Source of the DNA: Duganella zoogloeoides
Lineage (GTDB): Bacteria > Pseudomonadota > Gammaproteobacteria > Burkholderiales > Burkholderiaceae_D
DNA length: 64,000 nt
Assembly: GCF_034479515.1 (NCBI RefSeq)
Contig: NZ_CP140152.1
Coordinates: 1 to 64,000 of the forward strand
Reading direction: 5' to 3'
Below, piece after piece: positions 42,638-52,844 of this stretch. The notes under the pieces were generated by a model. The model was not told the DNA's origin, made no database searches, and saw only the letters and a list, made by a program, of their open reading frames with translations. A program made the translations under genes and the position numbers. Position 1 is the first letter of the stretch, and each line of letters begins with the position of its first letter.

Positions 42638-43855
42638 ATGTTCCTCGCCACCCGCGCGCCTTCCCTGAAAACCGTGCTGCTTGCCACCGGCGTCGTGCTG
42701 ACGCTGGCCATGGGCGTGCGCCACGGTTTCGGCTTCTGGATGCAGCCGATCTCGCAAGCCAACGGCTGGACCCGCGAAACCTATTCGCTGGCGATGGCGC
42801 TGCAAAACCTGTTGTGGGGCGTGTTCGGCCCGTTCGCCGGCATGGCGGCCGACCGCTTCGGCGCCATGCGCGTGGTGCTGGTGGGCGCGCTGGCCTACAT
42901 GGCCGGCCTGGTGTGGATGGCGCTGGTCACCGATCCCACTTTATTCGTGATCGGCTCGGGCGTGTTCATCGGCCTGGGGCTGGCGTGCACCGCGTTCGGT
43001 GCGGTCAGCGGCATCATCGGCCGCACCGCGCCGGTCGATAAACGCTCGTGGGCGTTTGGCATCTCCGGTGCGGCCAGCTCGTTCGGCCAGTTCGTGCTGA
43101 TGCCGGTCGAACAGCAGCTCATTTCCGCAGTAGGCTGGCAGCACGCATTCTTCGTGCTGGCGGCGGTGGTCGTGGCGCTGATGGTGCCGATGGCGTTCTT
43201 CCTGCGCGAGCCAGCCACAGTCCACGACGACGGTCCGCGCCAGAGCATCGGCGAGGCATTCGGCGAGGCCACGCGCAACCGCTCGTTCCTGCTGCTGGTG
43301 GCCGGCTATTTCGTGTGCGGCTTCCAGCTGGTGTTCATCGGCGTCCATCTGCCGGCGTACCTGAAGGACCAGGGCGTGATCGATCCGAGCGTGGCGGTGA
43401 TGGCGCTGGCGCTGATCGGCCTGTTCAACATCGTCGGTTCCTACCACGCGGGCAAGCTCGGTGGGCGGCTGCCCAAGCGCTACCTGCTCTCCGGGATCTA
43501 TTTTTTGCGGGCGCTCGTGATCACCGCGTTCGTGCTGCTGCCCTTGTCGCCGCTGACCGTGTACCTGTTTGCGGCCGCCATGGGCGTGCTGTGGCTGTCC
43601 ACGGTGCCGCTCACCAACGGCATCATCGCCGGCATCTTCGGCGTCAAGCACATGTCGATGCTGGCGGGGATGGTGTTCTTCTCGCACCAGGTGGGCAGCT
43701 TCCTCGGCGTCTGGCTCGGCGGCTACCTCTATACGCTGCTGGGCAGCTACGACCTGGTGTGGGGGATTTCGATCGTGCTCGGCGTGGTGGCCGGCCTGGT
43801 CAACCTGCCGATCAACGAACGCCCGCTGGTGCGCGGCGGCTTGGCGGCGGCGTGA
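42638..43855 (+). CDS. MFS transporter (oxalate/monocarboxylate-like)
   Basis: A 405-aa inner-membrane carrier with about 12 helices. RHGFGFWMQPISQANGW in helix 1 and the GMAADRFGAMRVVL loop 2-3 motif fit the OFA/monocarboxylate group of the MFS. The substrate is probably an organic anion but cannot be fixed. A 38-codon membrane ORF follows one base after the stop. Confidence 0.87.
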   Translation: MFLATRAPSLKTVLLATGVVLTLAMGVRHGFGFWMQPISQANGWTRETYSLAMALQNLLWGVFGPFAGMAADRFGAMRVVLVGALAYMAGLVWMALVTDPTLFVIGSGVFIGLGLACTAFGAVSGIIGRTAPVDKRSWAFGISGAASSFGQFVLMPVEQQLISAVGWQHAFFVLAAVVVALMVPMAFFLREPATVHDDGPRQSIGEAFGEATRNRSFLLLVAGYFVCGFQLVFIGVHLPAYLKDQGVIDPSVAVMALALIGLFNIVGSYHAGKLGGRLPKRYLLSGIYFLRALVITAFVLLPLSPLTVYLFAAAMGVLWLSTVPLTNGIIAGIFGVKHMSMLAGMVFFSHQVGSFLGVWLGGYLYTLLGSYDLVWGISIVLGVVAGLVNLPINERPLVRGGLAAA

Positions 43856-43856
43856 C

Positions 43857-43973
43857 ATGAACATCTGGCTGTGGCGCGGCGTGATTGCGGCGGTGCTGGC
43901 GCTGGTGTTCGTGGCGTATTTGCAGCCGGGGTTCGTGGTGGATCTGGCGAATCGAGTCTACATGTGCTTCTAG
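43857..43973 (+). CDS. Small single-span membrane protein (38 aa), tentative
   Basis: Starts one base after the MFS stop (TGACATG), so it could be translated by reinitiation. The peptide is MNIWLWRGVIAAVLALVFVA followed by YLQPGFVVDLANRVYMCF. It has one clear membrane helix (about 5-21) and a short polar tail. No family is recognised. Similar tiny proteins often accompany transporters; here this is inference. Confidence 0.5.
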   Translation: MNIWLWRGVIAAVLALVFVAYLQPGFVVDLANRVYMCF

Positions 43974-43990
43974 CACCCTGGATCTTCGAT

Positions 43991-44019
43991 CCGTCATCCT
44001 CGCGCACGCGGGGATCCAT
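43991..44019 (+). repeat. REP-like hairpin, left member of a facing pair
   Basis: CCGTCATCCTCGCGCACGCG followed by GGGATCCAT. It is an imperfect inverted copy of the unit at 44073-44101. The pair encloses about 53 bases, like a BIME arrangement. Confidence 0.55.
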
Positions 44020-44072
44020 GGAACGCTTGCTTCGCGCCACCGCTTTTATAGTCAACACGGCTCGACGGGGTT

Positions 44073-44101
44073 ATGGATTCCCGCCTGCGCGGGAATGACG
44101 G
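44073..44101 (+). repeat. REP-like hairpin, right member of a facing pair
   Basis: ATGGATTCCCGCCTGCGCGG followed by GAATGACGG. It has the same core as 20697-20720 and lies 22 bases before the recG stop. Confidence 0.6.
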
Positions 44102-44122
44102 AGCGGCGGCGAGCGATGCCAG

Positions 44123-46189
44123 TTAAACCTTGAGGAACTCTTCGCGCCCACCGAGCCAGCGCGACAAATGCGCCTCCACCGTCGCCGCCTTTTCCGGCGT
44201 ACCGGCATGCAGCAGATCGTGCGCCACGTCGCGGGCCTGGTCCACCAGCCAGCCGTCCGTTTCCAGGTCGGCAAAGCGCAGCATGGCCTGGCCCGACTGG
44301 CGTGCGCCCAGAAATTCGCCCGGTCCCCGTATCTCCAGGTCGCGCCGGGCGATCTCGAAGCCGTCGGTGGTTTCGCGCATCGTCATCAGGCGCTGCTTGG
44401 CGATGCCGCCCAGCGGGCTCTGGTAGAGCAGCAGGCACACGCTGGCGGCCGAGCCCCGTCCCACGCGGCCGCGCAGCTGGTGCAGCTGCGACAGGCCGAA
44501 CCGCTCGGCGTGTTCGATCACCATCAGCGACGCATTGGGCACGTCCACGCCTACCTCGATCACGGTGGTGGCCACCAGCACCTGCATCTCGTTGGCAGTG
44601 AACGCATCCATGATGGCCTGCTTTTCCGCCGGCTTCAAACGGCCGTGCACCAGTCCCACGTTGAGGTCGGGCAGGGCTTCGGCCAGCAGCGCGTGGGTGT
44701 CGGTGGCCGTTTGCAGTTGCAGCGCTTCCGATTCCTCGATCAGCGGACACACCCAGTACACCTGCCGGCCTTCGAGCGCTGCCGCGTGCACGCGCTCAAT
44801 TACTTCGTCGCGGCGGTTCTGGTCGATGGTGCGGGTGACGATCGGTGTGCGTCCGGGCGGCAGCTCGTCGATGACCGATACTTCGAGGTCGGCGTAATAC
44901 GTCATGGCCAGCGTGCGCGGGATCGGTGTGGCCGACATCATCAGCTGGTGCGGAATCGCGCCCTCGTTGCCCTTGTTGCGCAAGGTAAGGCGCTGGCCCA
45001 CGCCGAAGCGGTGCTGTTCATCGACGATCACCAGGCCCAGGTTGGCAAACACCACGGCTTCCTGGATCAGCGCATGCGTGCCCACCACCAGGCGCGCCTC
45101 GCCCGATTCGATCATGTCGTAGGCGGCCTGCTTGTCCTTTTTCTTCAGGCTGCCGGTCAGCCACGCGACTTTGACGCCCAGCGGCTCCATCCACGCGGCG
45201 ATCTTGCGGAAGTGCTGCTCTGCCAGGATTTCGGTGGGGGCCATCAACGCCGCCTGGAAGCCGCTGTCGATGGCCTGGGCGGCGGCCAGCGCCGACACCA
45301 CGGTCTTGCCGCTGCCCACGTCCCCTTGCAGCAGGCGCTGCATCGGATACGGCTGGCGCAGGTCGGCGCGGATTTCGGCCAGCACGCGCTGCTGCGCACC
45401 GGTCAGCTGGAACGGCAGCGCGGCCTGGAACTGGGCCGATAACTGGCCGGCCACCTTCAACACCGCCGCGCCTTTCGAGCGGCGTGCGTGCTGCGCGCGT
45501 TTGAGGGACAGCTGCTGCGCCAGCAGCTCGTCGAATTTCACGCGCGTCCACGCCGGGTGCGAACGGTCGGCCAGCGCGTGTTCATCGACCTGCTGCGGCG
45601 GATAGTGCAGCAGTTTCACGGCCGGTTCGAAATCTGAGAGCTGCATCGCCGCGCGCAGGTCGGCGGGCAGGGTGTCGGTCCAGTCCACGCGCTTCATGGC
45701 GTCGCCGATGGCCCGGCGCAGGATATTCTGCGACAGCCCTTCGCCGGACGGGTACACGGGCGTGAGCGATGTAGGCAGCGGCGCGCCCTGGTTGACGATC
45801 TTGTAGGCCGGGTGGACCATCTCGGCGCCGAAGAAGCCGTGCTTGAGTTCTCCGCGCGCGCGCACCCGCGTGCCCTCGGCCAGCTGCTTGACCTGGCTGC
45901 CGTAAAAATTCATGAATCGCAGTTGCAGCTCGCCGGTGCCGTCCGCGATATGCACCAGCAGCTGGCGGCGCGGCTTGAATGTGATCTCGTTCTTGACCAC
46001 CACGCCCTCGACCTGCGACGTGTCGCCGCCATGCAGGCGCGCCTCCTCGATGGTGATGACTTGCGTCTCGTCCTCGTAGCGCATGGGCAGGTGCAGCACC
46101 AGGTCCATGTCGGTATGCAGGCCGAGCTTGGCCAGCTTCACCTGCGGGCTGACGGTCTTCTTGACGGGTTTAGATGGGGCGACGGGCAT
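44123..46189 (-). CDS. recG: ATP-dependent DNA helicase RecG
   Basis: A 688-aa branch-migration helicase that regresses stalled forks and processes Holliday junctions. An N-terminal wedge/OB domain (about 55-200) precedes two RecA-like domains, with Walker A LLQGDVGSGKT (near 300), the DEAH-like box VDEQHRFG, motif III SATPIPRTL and C-terminal motif QLRGRVGRG. The start at 46189 (MPVAPSKPV) gives the usual length; a longer frame to 46240 is not needed. It is divergent from queA. Confidence 0.95.
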   Translation of the reverse strand: MPVAPSKPVKKTVSPQVKLAKLGLHTDMDLVLHLPMRYEDETQVITIEEARLHGGDTSQVEGVVVKNEITFKPRRQLLVHIADGTGELQLRFMNFYGSQVKQLAEGTRVRARGELKHGFFGAEMVHPAYKIVNQGAPLPTSLTPVYPSGEGLSQNILRRAIGDAMKRVDWTDTLPADLRAAMQLSDFEPAVKLLHYPPQQVDEHALADRSHPAWTRVKFDELLAQQLSLKRAQHARRSKGAAVLKVAGQLSAQFQAALPFQLTGAQQRVLAEIRADLRQPYPMQRLLQGDVGSGKTVVSALAAAQAIDSGFQAALMAPTEILAEQHFRKIAAWMEPLGVKVAWLTGSLKKKDKQAAYDMIESGEARLVVGTHALIQEAVVFANLGLVIVDEQHRFGVGQRLTLRNKGNEGAIPHQLMMSATPIPRTLAMTYYADLEVSVIDELPPGRTPIVTRTIDQNRRDEVIERVHAAALEGRQVYWVCPLIEESEALQLQTATDTHALLAEALPDLNVGLVHGRLKPAEKQAIMDAFTANEMQVLVATTVIEVGVDVPNASLMVIEHAERFGLSQLHQLRGRVGRGSAASVCLLLYQSPLGGIAKQRLMTMRETTDGFEIARRDLEIRGPGEFLGARQSGQAMLRFADLETDGWLVDQARDVAHDLLHAGTPEKAATVEAHLSRWLGGREEFLKV

Positions 46190-46323
46190 ATTGGAGCATT
46201 TTTCGAACACTAGCGTAAAATAGAGGGTTGGCCGTAACAAACCCGAAGCAGCAACGCCGGTATTGTAAGGCTAGCCATCCGTAGAAGCACACCCGATTCT
46301 TCAACCGTTTTCACAAGTTCGCC

Positions 46324-48503
<2,180 letters not shown>

Positions 48504-48558
48504 ATTTTTAGCTGACAGGCTTGTAAGTCTTGTAAAAGAAATTAAGCCACCAACATGA

Positions 48559-48581
48559 CCGGAAGTCCTAGCGCCTTCCGG
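48559..48581 (+). other. Hairpin in the tgt-yajC gap
   Basis: CCGGAAG and CTTCCGG form a perfect 7-bp stem around a 9-base loop. It lacks a U-tract, so a transcript-stabilising or attenuating hairpin is more likely than a full terminator. A TAGAAT box (48589-48594) just downstream could be the -10 of a separate yajC-secDF promoter. Confidence 0.4.
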
Positions 48582-48630
48582 CCAGTGCTAGAATACAGCG
48601 CTGTTTTTTCAAACTATTATCGGAGTCACT

Positions 48631-48966
48631 GTGTTTATATCCAACGCTTACGCCCAATCCAACCCTCTCGAGTCGCTCGGCGGCGCCGGCGGCTTCCTGG
48701 GCCAATACGGCTTCCTGATTCTGATGTTCGTGGCAATGTACTTCCTGATGATCCGTCCCCAGATGAAGCGCGCCAAGGAACAAAAGACCATGATGGAAGC
48801 GCTGGCCAAGGGCGATGAAGTCGTGACCGCTGGTGGCGTTCTGGGCCGTATCTCGAAGATTTCGGACCTGTACCTGACCATCGAAATCTCGAACGGCGTG
48901 GAAATGACCGTGCAAAAAAGCTCGGTGACCATGGTCCTGCCGAAAGGCACGCTCAAGGCGCTGTAA
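48631..48966 (+). CDS. yajC: YajC, Sec translocon accessory protein
   Basis: A 111-aa inner-membrane protein with one helix (about 20-40, GFLILMFVAMYFLMIRPQMK) and a cytoplasmic domain (KGDEVVTAGGVLGRI). It associates with SecDF. The start is GTG at 48631, with CGGAGT upstream. Confidence 0.95.
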   Translation: MFISNAYAQSNPLESLGGAGGFLGQYGFLILMFVAMYFLMIRPQMKRAKEQKTMMEALAKGDEVVTAGGVLGRISKISDLYLTIEISNGVEMTVQKSSVTMVLPKGTLKAL

Positions 48967-49047
48967 CCGGCCCCGGCCCCGGCCCGCTTTGTCGCACGAC
49001 AGGCGGGCCGTATTGCATCCGACGCCTAACCCTGAACGTTGAACAAT

Positions 49048-50910
49048 ATGAATCGCTATCCCGTCTGGAAATACATACTCATTGCCGTCACCATCCTGCT
49101 GGGTGCGCTTTACTCCGCGCCCAACTACTTCGGCGAATCGCCGGCAGTGCAGGTGACGAGCGGTAAATCGACGCTCAAGCTGACGTCCGACATGGTCGCC
49201 AAGGTCGATGACGTGCTGACCCGCGAAAAAATCCCGCACAGCGAACTCTCCTTCGATGGCACCGGCACCTACGCTTCCGTGCGCGTGCGCTTCCCCGATC
49301 CCGACACCCAGTTCCGCGCCAAGGCCGTGCTGGAAAAAGGCCTGAACGCCGATCCCGAAGATCCGTCGTACCTGGTGGCGCTGAACCTGCAACCGGACAC
49401 CCCTAAATGGATGCAAACCCTGCACGCGGCGCCGATGTACCTCGGCCTCGACCTGCGCGGCGGCGTCCACTTCCTGATGCAAGTCGATACCAAGGCCGTG
49501 CTGGCCAAGCGTTTGCAGGGGATGCAGGCTTCCGCCCGCAGCCAGTTGCGCGACAAGAATGTGCGCCACGCCGGTATCGAGCGCTCGGGCGACACCATCG
49601 TCATCAACTTCCGCGATAATGAAACCCGCCAGAAGGCCAAGGCCGTGCTGGGCGAGCAGATGCCGGACGTGACGTTTGCCGACGCCGGCAGCGACACCGA
49701 CCTGAAAACCGTGATCAGCCTGAAAGCTGCCGCACTCAAGCAGACCACTGACGAGGCCGTCAAGCAGAACATCTCGACCCTGTCCAAGCGCGTCAATGAG
49801 CTGGGCGTGGCCGAACCGATCATCCAGCAGCAAGGTCCCGACCGCATCATCGTGCAACTGCCAGGCGTGCAGGACGTGGCGCGCGCGCGTTCCGTCATCG
49901 GCCGCACCGCCACCCTGGAAATCCGCATGGTCGACGAATCGATCACCCCGGGTACCGAGCTGACGTCGGCGGTTCCGCTGAACTCGGAACTGTTTACCGT
50001 CGGTAAAGGCGTACCGGTCGTGCTGACCAAGGACGTGGTGCTGACCGGTGACTACATCTCCAGTGCTACCGCCAGCTTCGACCAGAACCAGCAACCGGCC
50101 GTCGGCATCGACCTGAACGGCGATGGCGGCCGCCGCATGCGCGATGCCACCAGCACCCGCGTGGGCAAGAAAATGGCCATCGTGCTGTTCGAAAAGGGCA
50201 AGCCGGAAGTGTTGTCGGTCGCCACCATCCAGAGTGAACTGGGCAGCCGCTTCCAGATCACCGGCATGGGCAATGCCGAAAATTCGGCCGAACTGGCGCT
50301 GCTGCTGCGCTCGGGTGCGCTGGCCGCACCGATGGAAGTGATCGAAGAACGCACGATCGGACCGCAACTGGGCGCCGAGAACGTCACCAAGGGCATGCAC
50401 TCGACCATGTACGGCTTCGCCGCCGTGGCCATCTTCATGATTGCCTACTACATGATGTTCGGCCTGTTCAGCGTGTTTGCGCTGGCGTGCAACCTGCTGT
50501 TGCTGGTGGCCTTGCTGTCGCTGATGGGCATTACCTTGACCCTGCCGGGTATGGCTGCTATCGCGCTGGCGCTCGGCATGGCGATCGACTCGAACGTGCT
50601 GATCAATGAACGGGTGCGCGAGGAATTGCGGGCCGGGGCATCGCCGCAGTCCGCAATCACGGCCGGTTTCGACCGCGCCTGGGCCACGATCATCGACTCC
50701 AACGTCACCACCCTGATCGTGGGCCTGGCGCTGCTGGTATTCGGTTCCGGCCCGATCCGCGGCTTTGCCGTGGTGCACACGCTGGGCATCCTGACGTCGA
50801 TGTTCTCCGCGGTGTTCATCATGCGCGGTGTGGTCAACCTGTGGTACGGCCGCAAGAAGAAGCTGCAATCGATCGCCATCGGCACCATCTGGCGTCCGGA
50901 CACCAAATAA
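49048..50910 (+). CDS. secD: SecD, protein translocase subunit
   Basis: A 620-aa RND-type subunit that uses the proton gradient to help pull secreted proteins out. There is an N-terminal helix (about 7-25), a large periplasmic region with LGLDLRGGVHFLMQVD, then five C-terminal helices. GMAIDSNVLINERVREELRAG is the typical loop/helix 4-5 motif with the functional Asp. The start at 49048 (MNRYPVWKYIL) is preferred over a TTG three codons earlier. Confidence 0.96.
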   Translation: MNRYPVWKYILIAVTILLGALYSAPNYFGESPAVQVTSGKSTLKLTSDMVAKVDDVLTREKIPHSELSFDGTGTYASVRVRFPDPDTQFRAKAVLEKGLNADPEDPSYLVALNLQPDTPKWMQTLHAAPMYLGLDLRGGVHFLMQVDTKAVLAKRLQGMQASARSQLRDKNVRHAGIERSGDTIVINFRDNETRQKAKAVLGEQMPDVTFADAGSDTDLKTVISLKAAALKQTTDEAVKQNISTLSKRVNELGVAEPIIQQQGPDRIIVQLPGVQDVARARSVIGRTATLEIRMVDESITPGTELTSAVPLNSELFTVGKGVPVVLTKDVVLTGDYISSATASFDQNQQPAVGIDLNGDGGRRMRDATSTRVGKKMAIVLFEKGKPEVLSVATIQSELGSRFQITGMGNAENSAELALLLRSGALAAPMEVIEERTIGPQLGAENVTKGMHSTMYGFAAVAIFMIAYYMMFGLFSVFALACNLLLLVALLSLMGITLTLPGMAAIALALGMAIDSNVLINERVREELRAGASPQSAITAGFDRAWATIIDSNVTTLIVGLALLVFGSGPIRGFAVVHTLGILTSMFSAVFIMRGVVNLWYGRKKKLQSIAIGTIWRPDTK

Positions 50911-50925
50911 TTCGAGGCATAGCAA

Positions 50926-51948
50926 ATGGAATTTTTCCGCATCAAGAAAGACATACCGTTCATGCGGCATGCCCTGGTGTTCAACGTCATCTCGGCGTTG
51001 ACCTTCGTGGCAGCCGTGTTCTTCCTGTTCCATCGCGGCTTGCACCTGTCGGTGGAATTCACCGGCGGCACCGTGATGGAGCTGAAGTACCAGCAGCCGG
51101 CCAACCTCGAGGGGATACGCGAGTCGCTGCGCGGCATCGGCTACGAGCACCCGGAAGCGGCCGGCTTCGGCACTGCGCACGACGTGCTGCTGCGCCTGCC
51201 TGTGGTGAAGAACATCAGCGCCAAGGATGCTTCGCAACTGGTCTACGAGACCCTGTGCAAGGCTGAAAAAGGCGCGCTGACCCAGATCGACAACGTCAAT
51301 GCCAAGGGCGAACACGTGGTCAAGCAGGCCTGCATGAGCGCCTCCGGCGCCGAGGCGGTCGAACTGCGCAAGGTGGAGTTCGTCGGCCCGCAGGTGGGCG
51401 AAGAACTGACCCAGAACGGCCTGAACGCGCTGGTGATGGTGGTGGTGGGCGTGATGATTTACCTGGCCATCCGCTTCGAGTGGAAATACGCCGTATCCGC
51501 AATCATCGCCAACCTGCACGACGTGGTCATCATTCTCGGCTTCTTCGCCTTCTTCCAGTGGGAGTTTTCGCTGACGGTGCTGGCCGGTATCCTGGCCGTG
51601 CTCGGTTACTCAGTCAACGAATCGGTCGTGATTTTCGACCGGATCCGCGAAAACTTCCGCAAGTCGCGCAAGGCCACCGTGCATGAAGTGATCGACAACG
51701 CGATCACGTCCACCATCTCGCGCACCATCATCACCCACGGCAGCACCCAGATGATGGTCCTGGCGATGCTGTTCTTCGGCGGCCCGACCTTGCACTACTT
51801 TGCCATGGCGCTGACCATCGGCATCTGCTTCGGTATTTATTCGTCGGTGTTCGTGGCGGCAGCAATTGCCATGTGGCTTGGCGTCAAGCGTGAAGACCTG
51901 ATCAAGCCGGTCAAGGAAAAAGACGAGACCGACGGCGCGGTGGTGTAA
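50926..51948 (+). CDS. secF: SecF, protein translocase subunit
   Basis: A 340-aa partner of SecD with six helices. It has SVEFTGGTVMELKY in the periplasmic part and the GYSVNESVVIFDRIRENFR motif in helices 4-5. It follows secD by 15 bases and is followed by a strong terminator. The C-terminal SSVFVAAAIAMWLG helix is complete. Confidence 0.96.
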   Translation: MEFFRIKKDIPFMRHALVFNVISALTFVAAVFFLFHRGLHLSVEFTGGTVMELKYQQPANLEGIRESLRGIGYEHPEAAGFGTAHDVLLRLPVVKNISAKDASQLVYETLCKAEKGALTQIDNVNAKGEHVVKQACMSASGAEAVELRKVEFVGPQVGEELTQNGLNALVMVVVGVMIYLAIRFEWKYAVSAIIANLHDVVIILGFFAFFQWEFSLTVLAGILAVLGYSVNESVVIFDRIRENFRKSRKATVHEVIDNAITSTISRTIITHGSTQMMVLAMLFFGGPTLHYFAMALTIGICFGIYSSVFVAAAIAMWLGVKREDLIKPVKEKDETDGAVV

Positions 51949-51968
51949 GCGCTTAGCTGGATCTCCTG

Positions 51969-52003
51969 AAAAGCCGCGTTCTTCGGAGCGCGGCTTTTTT
52001 TTT
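51969..52003 (+). terminator. Terminator of the queA-secF cluster
   Basis: AAGCCGCG and its complement CGCGGCTT form a stem, followed by nine T's. The gap from 52004 to 52142 shows no further gene. Confidence 0.9.
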
Positions 52004-52142
52004 GCCTATACCTGTCGTCAGTAGCAACGCGTAGTAAAAACCATATCGTGCGCAGGCCGGGCAAATGTAAGCGTAGGATGCCAATTCGCTATTTAGTTTA
52101 TTTGTGTAATTTTGGTACTACAAGTCGAATAAAAGGGTTCTC

Positions 52143-52835
52143 ATGAAAACCATCGGTATCTCCCCGCACCGCCGCAGCTTCCTGCGCAAGGCGGTCACCG
52201 CTGCGCCGGCCGTGGCGCTGGTCGCGGCGGCCGGCGTTGGCGTGGCGGCAAGCAGCAACACCCAGCCCGCCTACCGCCCCGCCTATTTCACCGCAGCCGA
52301 GTGGGCCACGCTGCAAGCGCTGGTCGATCGCCTGATCCCGGCCAACAGCGACGGCCCCGGCGCGCTCGAAGCGGGCGTGCACGAATTCATCGACCTGCAG
52401 ATGAACACGCCGTATGCATACGGCAAGCTGTGGTTCATGCAGGCGCCGTTCGTGCCCGAGTCGCCGCCCGAGTTCGGCTACCAGTTCCACATGGCGCCGC
52501 GCGACCTGTACCGCAGCGCCCTCGCAGGCCTCGAGCACGCGGTCCAGGCCAAGCTGGGCAAGGCCTTCACCGCGCTCGACGCGGCGCAGAAAGACGCCGT
52601 GATCGGCGAACTGGAACAGGGTACGCTGGCCATCGGCGCCGTGCCGCCGAAGACCTTCTTCGGCCAGCTGCTGCAAAACACGCGCGAGGGCTATTTCAGC
52701 GACCCTGTCCACGGCGGCAACAAGGACATGGCGGCCTGGAAAATGATCAACTTCCCCGGCGCCCGCGCCGACTACATGGACTGGGTCGAGCAATACGGCA
52801 AGCACTATCCGCTGCCACCCGCCTCGATCGCTTAA
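52143..52835 (+). CDS. Gluconate 2-dehydrogenase subunit 3-like protein (Tat signal)
   Basis: A 230-aa protein of the Gluconate_2-dh3 family, the small subunit of membrane-bound FAD dehydrogenases. The N-terminus has a twin-arginine signal (RRSFLRK, followed by a hydrophobic stretch to about 37). The conserved FTAAEWATLQALVDRLIP follows. The small subunit carries the Tat signal and is thought to take the folded flavoprotein along to the periplasm. First of three genes, 9 bases before the large subunit. Confidence 0.9.
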   Translation: MKTIGISPHRRSFLRKAVTAAPAVALVAAAGVGVAASSNTQPAYRPAYFTAAEWATLQALVDRLIPANSDGPGALEAGVHEFIDLQMNTPYAYGKLWFMQAPFVPESPPEFGYQFHMAPRDLYRSALAGLEHAVQAKLGKAFTALDAAQKDAVIGELEQGTLAIGAVPPKTFFGQLLQNTREGYFSDPVHGGNKDMAAWKMINFPGARADYMDWVEQYGKHYPLPPASIA

Positions 52836-52844
52836 GGAATCACC

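Noticed and set aside
48568..51519. A 983-codon open frame on the minus strand
   Set aside because: It is a shadow of yajC, secD and secF, caused by high GC codon use. Its translation is rich in His, Gln, Arg and Gly with no family resemblance.
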